Origin: Chloroflexota bacterium
Lineage (GTDB): Bacteria; Chloroflexota; UBA6077
NCBI GenBank assembly: GCA_021786215.1
Contig: JAJYNT010000488.1
Span: forward strand, 1 to 10,353
DNA length: 10,353 nucleotides
Direction of reading: 5' to 3'
In this document: piece after piece, positions 5,759 through 10,353 of the stretch
Layout of the letters: each line of letters starts with the position of its first letter
Numbering within the stretch: the first letter of the stretch is position 1
Made by a program: the position numbers and the translations under genes
The notes under the pieces: model-generated
What the model was told of the DNA's origin: nothing
Databases searched by the model: none
The model's input: the letters and a program-made list of their open reading frames with translations, nothing else

Positions 5759-6685
5759 CTAGCGCACGAAGTAGAGGATCAGGATGGAGATGACGCCCCA
5801 TCCGAAGACCGCGGCCACGAGATGGCGATCTGACAGGAGAAGGTCCTCGGGAGCGCCGCCAACCCCTTTGACGTGGATCAGGTAGAGGTAGCGGAAGATG
5901 CCGTAAAGCAAGAAGGGCACCGTCAGCATCATGGCGCCGTTCCGCGGGAGGTTTTCCGCCGAGAAGCTATACAGGCTGTAGGCGATGACCGTGGCAGAGG
6001 TGACCACGGAGATCATCTGGTCCAGAAGGGCCAGGTTGTATTCCTGCAGGATCCGACGATGACTCGTGGCGCTGCTGTCCAGCAGCACCAGCTCGTGACG
6101 TCGCTTGCCTATAGCAAGGAAGAGCGCCCCCAGCATGGTGCAAACGTATAGCCATGGGGAGATCGGCACGGCGATGGCGACGGCCCCGGCCGCAGCTCTC
6201 AGGACGAAGCCGGCGGCGAGCGCGAGCACGTCGACAATGACCATATGCTTCAGCCAGAACGAGTAGGAGAAGGTGAGGGCCAGGTAGAGTAGCGCCATGA
6301 AGGCGAAGTTGGTTCCGAGTGCGGCGGCTAGCCCGAGAGCAGTTGCCAGGAGGACCACCGCGGTCAGCGACGCTAGATTGCGTGGAACCTGGCCTGAAGC
6401 GATGGGCCTCTTGCGTTTGGTTGGGTGCTGCCGATCTTGCTCCAGGTCCACCAGATCGTTGACCAGATAGGTGACGGAGGCCAGGAGACAGAAGTCGAGG
6501 AATGCGAGACCAGACGTTTCGAGGGCGTGGAGATCGCCCAGACTTCGGGCAAACACCAGCGCCAGGAAAAGAAGGCCATTCTTGGTCCACTGCTTGGGCC
6601 GCAGCGAGACCAGGAGCGCCCGAGCCAGAGATGGCAGGCCCCGATTTTCCGTCTTGGATGCGATGGTCTGGGGATCTCTGGCCAC
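5759..6685 (-). CDS. UbiA-superfamily prenyltransferase, decaprenyl-phosphate phosphoribosyltransferase-like
   Basis: Proteins of this subgroup (e.g. Rv3806c of mycobacteria) are integral membrane enzymes that transfer phosphoribose from PRPP to a polyprenyl phosphate, the first step to a lipid-linked arabinose-type donor. With the start used here (308 residues), RPKQW lies at 29-33. The Asp-rich motif NDLVDLEQD (76-84) is followed by HPTKRKRPIASGQV, very close to the NDxxDxxxDxxHPxKxxRPIAxG signature of this subgroup. The second conserved loop, YSFWLKHMVIVDVLALAAGF, starts at 141. IGKRRHEL follows at about 192, and there are several hydrophobic helices. The start is GTG 6685, six bases after AAGG. 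Longer in-frame starts at 6769 or 6796 lack an RBS, and the latter begins with MPACAGMT encoded by dispersed repeat DNA. No epimerase partner (DprE1/DprE2) lies beside it, so the product's fate is unknown. Confidence 0.8.
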   Translation of the reverse strand: MARDPQTIASKTENRGLPSLARALLVSLRPKQWTKNGLLFLALVFARSLGDLHALETSGLAFLDFCLLASVTYLVNDLVDLEQDRQHPTKRKRPIASGQVPRNLASLTAVVLLATALGLAAALGTNFAFMALLYLALTFSYSFWLKHMVIVDVLALAAGFVLRAAAGAVAIAVPISPWLYVCTMLGALFLAIGKRRHELVLLDSSATSHRRILQEYNLALLDQMISVVTSATVIAYSLYSFSAENLPRNGAMMLTVPFLLYGIFRYLYLIHVKGVGGAPEDLLLSDRHLVAAVFGWGVISILILYFVR

Positions 6686-6772
6686 TTCTAACCTTGTCCA
6701 GACGATAGATGCGACTGCCCCTGACTCTTCTCTAAATGCGTCATTCCCTAAGTACTGTACGGTCGCCATCAC

Positions 6773-6850
6773 AGTCATGCCGGCGCAAGCGGGCATCCAG
6801 GGTCTGCTCCGTGCCTTGGTGACCTGGACCCCCGCGAAAGCGGGGGTGAC
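6773..6850. repeat. Dispersed palindromic repeat (PACAGMT-type)
   Basis: The arms GTCATGCCGGCGCAAGCGGG (from 6775) and CCCCCGCGAAAGCGGGGGTG (6829-6848) are imperfect inverted copies, each followed or preceded by CCAG/CTGG. The right arm is itself a perfect 8-bp stem closed by a GAAA tetraloop (6828-6847). When translated, such repeats give the PACAGMT peptide that often appears falsely at protein ends, as it does upstream of the adjacent phosphoribosyltransferase gene. It lies in the 258-bp gap between two minus-strand genes and could act as a bidirectional hairpin. Confidence 0.7.
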
Positions 6851-6943
6851 GCGTGTGGAGGTTGTCCCCGTAACCCACTTATGGAATGACTCACTAAATG
6901 GGCTTCGTCGATGAACTGATGATACCGGAGGGGACAGGTGGGG

Positions 6944-7918
6944 TCAACGCCGGCCCTTTCGCGAGCTTTCGAGCATTCCAGCGACTCGAGAGGCTGCCTT
7001 CTCCGCTCCCTCCACGACCCGTTGTATGAGCTCAGATACCGTTGGCAAGTCTTCAATCATCCCTGTCACCTGGCCTGCCCACGCCATCCCCTGTTCCAGA
7101 TTGCCTTCCCTGGCGGCTCGGAAGTTCACGTCCCCGCTAATGAGGGGCAGCAGTCCCTCCAGGGTGGCGCCTCGTCGCTCCAGTTCCAGGATCCTATCCG
7201 CCCACGGCCCTTTCAGGACGCGGGCCGGGCGCCCGATAGTGCGCTCGATCACGACAGTGTCGGTCTCCAGAGCCTGGACGAGAGCGTCCTTGTAGGCTGG
7301 ATGAGCGGGGCTCTCTCGAGTTGCGACGAAGCGGGTTCCCATCTCGATCCCCTCGGCGCCCAGTGCGAGAGCCGCCGCGAGGCCTCGACCGTCGCCGATG
7401 CCGCCGCTCGCAAGCACAGGGATACCAACGCTGTCCACCACCCTGGGTACCAGTACCATTGTTCCGATGTCGTCTCGGCCTATGTGGCCTCCTCCCTCGA
7501 AGCCCACCGCGATGACGGCGCTGGCTCCTAGCTCCTCGGCCTTTCTGGCCTGCCTGACACCAGCGACTAGAACCATGGTGCAGATATCCCGACCTCGCGT
7601 CTGCTGCAGGAAGAACTCCGGATTGCCGCCTGTGAAGCTGCAGATGCGGATGCCGGCGTCCAGAGCGGCTGTGAGATGATTGCCCAGAGGACGGAAGCCG
7701 ATGGAGAAGTTCACCCCGAACGGTTTTGTGGTGAGGGAGCGGGTCTGGTCAATGGCCTCTTTCAACGCGTCGGGAGTGGGGAAAGCGGCCGCGGTAAGCT
7801 GTCCCAGGGCTCCAGCATTGGATACCGCGGCGCACAGCTCCGGCAGTGCCAGGTGCTGCAATCCCCCCTGAACTATGGGATATCGGACTCCCAGAAGGTC
7901 AGTGATTCTCGTACGCAT
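6944..7918 (-). CDS. Nitronate monooxygenase / FabK-like FMN flavoprotein
   Basis: This is a 324-residue TIM-barrel flavoprotein of the NMO (2-nitropropane dioxygenase) / enoyl-ACP reductase II superfamily. Members use FMN either to oxidise alkyl nitronates or to reduce enoyl thioesters. Visible motifs are RYPIVQGGLQ (12-21), FGVNFSIGF (67-75), GFEGGGHIGRDDIGT (139-153) with His145 in the FabK-type GGHIG position, and the phosphate-binding region LASGGIGDGRGLAAALALGA (169-188) followed by EGIEMGTRFVAT. The start is ATG 7918, nine bases after GGAGG. It lies 190 bp downstream of the ThDP-enzyme gene on the same strand, with hairpins in between. Nothing identifies the substrate; family names for this group are often assigned loosely, so the reaction should be regarded as unassigned. 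Confidence 0.85.
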   Translation of the reverse strand: MRTRITDLLGVRYPIVQGGLQHLALPELCAAVSNAGALGQLTAAAFPTPDALKEAIDQTRSLTTKPFGVNFSIGFRPLGNHLTAALDAGIRICSFTGGNPEFFLQQTRGRDICTMVLVAGVRQARKAEELGASAVIAVGFEGGGHIGRDDIGTMVLVPRVVDSVGIPVLASGGIGDGRGLAAALALGAEGIEMGTRFVATRESPAHPAYKDALVQALETDTVVIERTIGRPARVLKGPWADRILELERRGATLEGLLPLISGDVNFRAAREGNLEQGMAWAGQVTGMIEDLPTVSELIQRVVEGAEKAASRVAGMLESSRKGRR

Positions 7919-7937
7919 TGTCCCCTGCCTCCAAAGC

Positions 7938-8064
7938 GGGGTTTGGATAAGTCGAACCCCTCATGTTGGTCGTATCTTACGCCCAGTTGCCGGGATGTTC
8001 GACCCATGAGCGAAAGGTGATGAAATGGGCATGGGGTCGATGACTCTTCAGACCCCATGCCCAT
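7938..8064 (-). promoter_or_regulatory. Structured leader between the ThDP enzyme and the flavoprotein, with competing helices
   Basis: Reading the minus strand, a perfect 14-bp stem ATGGGCATGGGGTC/GACCCCATGCCCAT (8064-8051 with 8038-8025, 12-nt loop) comes first. Its 3' arm can instead pair with CATGGGTCGA (about 8008-7999), with one bulged base. That segment can in turn pair with GTTCGAC (7957-7951) further down. A last hairpin, GGGGTT/AACCCC (7960-7955 with 7943-7938), lies just before the flavoprotein RBS. The first hairpin sits 44 bases past the ThDP-enzyme stop, so it may simply be that gene's terminator, although the following sequence (TTCATC) is a poor T-tract. A regulatory switch is only a hypothesis. 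Confidence 0.4.
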
Positions 8065-8108
8065 GGATCTACGAGGCCTCTGGCTGGGTTGCCCTGTGTG
8101 CAGAGGCG

Positions 8109-9749
8109 CTACCAGTACTTGGAGAGGGCTGTAATTTCACGCGTTACCACATCCAGGAGGGCCGGGCGGCCGTCTTGAGTCGCTCGGAGTGCCCGCTTGG
8201 CCGCCGGGATGATCTCATCCGGCCTCTCGACCCGCTCTGAGTAGGCGCCCAGTCCTTCCGCGATCTTGGCGTAGTCACCGCTGATGTATCGTGCCCGATA
8301 GAGCCGAGTGGCGTTGGGTAGGTGCTTCTCGTAATCACCCATCAGCCCGTTGTTGAAGACGACGGTGAGGGTGCCGATGTGGTTGCGGGCGGCCGTTTCG
8401 ATCTCGAGGCCGCTCATTCCGAAGGCGAGATCTCCCATCACGTTTAGCACTGTCTTGTCGGGTTTGGCCACCTTTGCACCCAGAGCTAGAGGGATGCCGT
8501 AACCCAGGTGGGTGGACTTGCCCCAGCCGATGTAGCTGTTCGGCTCCAATGCCTTCCAGAAAGGCACCATCATGTCTCTGGGGGTGCCGGCATCGTGGGT
8601 CGCGATGCTGTTTCTCAGATCCACGACCTGCTGCAGATCCCAGATGACCCTGTATGGATTGATGGGAGTTCCTTCGTCAGTCAGTTTGGGCATCCACTCC
8701 TTGAGCCACTCTTCCCTCATCGCACCGATCTCTCGGGCGGTCGCGTCGTCTCCCTTTCTTCCGTCCGGGCCTATCTGGCGCTGCACCTCCTCGATAATCT
8801 GCTGCAGGACCAGCCTGGCATCTCCCTGCAGCAGGTGCGAAGACAGGTAGTCCCGATTGAAGTCCCTTTCGTCCACCGTGAGCTGTATGGCCAGCTTGCC
8901 CCTGGGGATAGGTGCGTCGTAGCTGGAGATGGCGAGCCCGCTGCCCGCGCCGAAGATCAGATCGGCCTCGGCAAGAAAGTGGGCCAGGGGACGGGAAGCA
9001 GCCGCGGAGGAAGCCCCGAGGGAAAGGGGATGGTCCTCGGGGAAGGCGCTCTTGCCTTGAAGGGTTGTCATCACTGGGGCTTGGAGTAACTCGGCCAACT
9101 CGCGCAGCTCGCTCCATGCCTCGGCATACAGGATGCCGACCCCGGCGTGGATGATAGGTCTCCTGGCGGCGATAAGGGCTCTCGCTGCCTCTCGGACGGC
9201 AGCTGGATCGGCCATGCTCTTGGTGCCCCTGACGGGGTTGTAGGTCAGGGCTGCCTCGTCAATCTCGGCGGACAGAACGTCGGAAGGCATCTCCAACAAG
9301 ACGGGCCCAGGTCTACCGGCCCTGAGAAGGGTGAAGCCGCGCCTGAGAAACTCGGGGACGCGATCAACGGAGTTCATGCGGCCGGCCCACTTGGTGACGA
9401 ACTGGAAGTTCTTCACGGCTTCGAAAGTGGGCGCCGAGTCCAGCCGTTTCTGATTGAATCCGGCGGGCAGGTACAGGATGGGTGTGGAGTCCGAGTAAGC
9501 CTGAGCAATTCCGCCGAAGGCGTTCTCGGTTCCTGAGATCGGCTGTGTGACGCAAACCCCGATGCGGCGGCCGTTTGTCACCCTGGAATATGCGTCGGCC
9601 ATGCCGACGACGGTCCTTTCGGTACGGGCGATAATGGGCTGGATTCCCAGCTCGGAACCGGTGTCGATCACCGGGTTGATTGGAAATGAGAAGAGGTGTG
9701 CGACACCCTCTTGCTTCAAGATCTTGGCAACTGCCGCTGCACCTTTCAC
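8109..9749 (-). CDS. Thiamine diphosphate-dependent enzyme, acetolactate synthase-like
   Basis: This 546-residue protein has the three-domain layout of the acetolactate synthase/benzoylformate decarboxylase superfamily. The N-terminal pyrimidine-binding domain (about 1-165) has the likely catalytic Glu44 in IIARTERTVVGMADAYSR. The middle domain spans about 185-325. The C-terminal pyrophosphate-binding domain contains VMGDLAFGMSGLEIETAARN (437-456) and NN at 466-467, matching GDx(24-27)N. The third residue is Leu rather than the usual Gly of GDG. Family members make or break C-C bonds next to a carbonyl using ThDP and Mg2+. No regulatory small subunit is encoded nearby, so a true role in valine/isoleucine synthesis is unlikely; oxalyl-CoA decarboxylase- or sulfopyruvate decarboxylase-like roles are possible. 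The start is GTG 9749, nine bases after GGAGG, with a good promoter upstream. Confidence 0.82.
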   Translation of the reverse strand: MKGAAAVAKILKQEGVAHLFSFPINPVIDTGSELGIQPIIARTERTVVGMADAYSRVTNGRRIGVCVTQPISGTENAFGGIAQAYSDSTPILYLPAGFNQKRLDSAPTFEAVKNFQFVTKWAGRMNSVDRVPEFLRRGFTLLRAGRPGPVLLEMPSDVLSAEIDEAALTYNPVRGTKSMADPAAVREAARALIAARRPIIHAGVGILYAEAWSELRELAELLQAPVMTTLQGKSAFPEDHPLSLGASSAAASRPLAHFLAEADLIFGAGSGLAISSYDAPIPRGKLAIQLTVDERDFNRDYLSSHLLQGDARLVLQQIIEEVQRQIGPDGRKGDDATAREIGAMREEWLKEWMPKLTDEGTPINPYRVIWDLQQVVDLRNSIATHDAGTPRDMMVPFWKALEPNSYIGWGKSTHLGYGIPLALGAKVAKPDKTVLNVMGDLAFGMSGLEIETAARNHIGTLTVVFNNGLMGDYEKHLPNATRLYRARYISGDYAKIAEGLGAYSERVERPDEIIPAAKRALRATQDGRPALLDVVTREITALSKYW

Positions 9750-9796
9750 TATGTTCGTCCTCCAGCAACAAGCATATTTATGATAGGAACCGACTG

Positions 9797-9825
9797 ATTA
9801 TACTATAGTCCGCGCGACCTGCCCA
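9797..9825 (-). promoter_or_regulatory. Promoter for the ThDP-enzyme gene
   Basis: On the minus strand a perfect TATAAT (9802-9797) lies 17 bp after TGGGCA (9825-9820), which matches four of six bases of the -35 consensus. The predicted start near 9790 gives a leader of about 40 nt containing the GGAGG site. The spacer includes the 8-bp palindrome ACTATAGT (9802-9809) touching the -10 box, which could be part of an operator. Confidence 0.6.
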
Positions 9826-9859
9826 CCCGTGCATTGCGTTTGGCTCGGCTCGGGCTGCG

Positions 9860-9888
9860 TTGACGTGGCGCGAGGGGTTCGGTATAAT
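9860..9888 (+). promoter_or_regulatory. Sigma-70-type promoter for tRNA-Tyr, tRNA-Thr and probably tuf
   Basis: TTGACG (9860-9865) and TATAAT (9883-9888) are separated by exactly 17 bp. This is close to the vegetative consensus. Transcription would begin near 9895, about 45 bases before tRNA-Tyr. It is divergent from the ThDP-enzyme promoter, with about 35 bp between the two -35 boxes. Confidence 0.75.
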
Positions 9889-9940
9889 TCCAAGTGCGTT
9901 GGCACCTCCCGCTGTGGCGGACGGTTCCGCGAGAAAGCGG

Positions 9941-10025
9941 GGAGGGGTGGGTGAGTGGCTAATACCAACGGTCTGTAAAACCGTCGCCCTGACGGGCTAC
10001 ACAGGTTCGAATCCTGTCCCCTCCA
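9941..10025 (+). tRNA. tRNA-Tyr (anticodon GUA)
   Basis: The acceptor stem is GGAGGGG/CCCCTCC with discriminator A. The anticodon arm is ACGGT-CTGTAAA-ACCGT, with GTA at 9975-9977. The long variable arm CGCCCTGACGGGC marks a class II tRNA, as expected for bacterial tRNA-Tyr. The T arm is ACAGG-TTCGAAT-CCTGT. The 3' CCA is not encoded (ACCCAG follows), so it must be added after transcription. Confidence 0.95.
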
Positions 10026-10046
10026 CCCAGCGTCATTCATAGGCGA

Positions 10047-10122
10047 GCCCACATAGCTCAGCAGGTAGAGCACGGTCTTGGTAAGACCGGGGTCATCAGT
10101 TCGAATCTGATTGTGGGCTCCA
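10047..10122 (+). tRNA. tRNA-Thr (anticodon GGU)
   Basis: The acceptor stem is GCCCACA/TGTGGGC, the D arm GCTCAGCAGGTAGAGC, and the anticodon arm CGGTC-TTGGTAA-GACCG with GGT at 10080-10082. The T arm is ATCAG-TTCGAAT-CTGAT. The 3' CCA is encoded, unlike in the neighbouring tRNA-Tyr. The gene lies 21 nt after tRNA-Tyr and is surely on the same transcript. A tRNA-Thr directly upstream of tuf also occurs in the tufB operon of E. coli. Confidence 0.95.
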
Positions 10123-10139
10123 ACAAACTCCTGTTATGC

Positions 10140-10166
10140 AAATAGACCGCCGGACGGTCTATTTTG
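10140..10166 (+). terminator. Intrinsic-terminator-like hairpin between tRNA-Thr and tuf
   Basis: AAATAGACCG (10140-10149) and CGGTCTATTT (10155-10164) make a perfect 10-bp stem with loop CCGGA, and the sequence runs on as TTTTGG. It lies 18 nt after the tRNA-Thr CCA end and 69 nt before the tuf start. I see no clear promoter between it and tuf, so it may be a partial terminator that sets the tRNA:tuf ratio, or a processing barrier. Confidence 0.6.
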
Positions 10167-10216
10167 GCGATTGGGACCGTTTCTCATCGAAAGCCGCAAA
10201 CCCATCGAAATGATGA

Positions 10217-10353
<137 letters not shown>

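Noticed and set aside
5967..6590. 207-codon minus-strand ORF within the phosphoribosyltransferase gene
   Set aside because: It is an out-of-frame shadow; the other frame carries the NDxxDxxxD motif and transmembrane segments.
8025..8240. Plus-strand ORF starting at the 14-bp palindrome
   Set aside because: It has no suitable RBS, overlaps the conserved C-terminus of the ThDP enzyme, and has no recognisable features.
9798..10073. Minus-strand ORF across the tRNA genes (contains WRGQDSNLCSPSGRRFYRPL)
   Set aside because: This peptide is a familiar artefact of translating the complement of a tRNA-Tyr gene; the region clearly folds into two tRNAs.

Overview
The window looks like a chromosomal housekeeping region from a moderately GC-rich bacterium. 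I see no prophage, no transposase gene, no CRISPR array and no defence cassette. The best guess is a Chloroflexota (Dehalococcoidia-like) genome. This rests on the alpha-operon order continuing through truA, rplM and rpsI, frequent GTG/TTG starts behind strong AGGAGG sites, a TRAP-type binding lipoprotein, and several families of palindromic intergenic repeats. No 16S rRNA is present, so the phylum is an inference.

Layout. (1) Positions 1-301, minus strand: the N-terminal part of a DctP-like TRAP transporter binding lipoprotein, cut by the window edge. (2) 302-710: a 409-bp divergent intergenic region holding a 134-bp nested palindromic repeat. (3) 711-5646, plus strand: an eight-gene block rpsM-rpsK-rpsD-rpoA-rplQ-truA-rplM-rpsI, ending at a strong hairpin at 5674-5696. 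It supplies four 30S proteins, two 50S proteins, RNA polymerase alpha and a tRNA pseudouridine synthase. Two of its gaps contain related arrays built from an AGCTATC/AGCTTTC-type heptamer. (4) 5759-9749, minus strand: three metabolic genes, namely a UbiA-superfamily decaprenyl-phosphate phosphoribosyltransferase-like protein, a nitronate monooxygenase/FabK-like flavoprotein, and a ThDP-dependent acetolactate synthase-like enzyme. Repeat or hairpin DNA lies between them. (5) 9750-9940: divergent promoters. (6) 9941 to the end, plus strand: tRNA-Tyr(GUA), tRNA-Thr(GGU), an intrinsic-terminator-like hairpin, and the 5' end of tuf (EF-Tu).

The plus-strand blocks at both ends serve translation and transcription: ribosomal proteins, RNAP alpha, tRNAs, tRNA modification and EF-Tu. 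The middle minus-strand genes have no obvious link to them or a proven link to one another. The unusual content is in the spacers: three kinds of palindromic repeat, hairpins inside the ribosomal operon, a possible mutually exclusive RNA fold ahead of the flavoprotein gene, and a terminator between tRNA-Thr and tuf. I found no convincing new multi-gene system.
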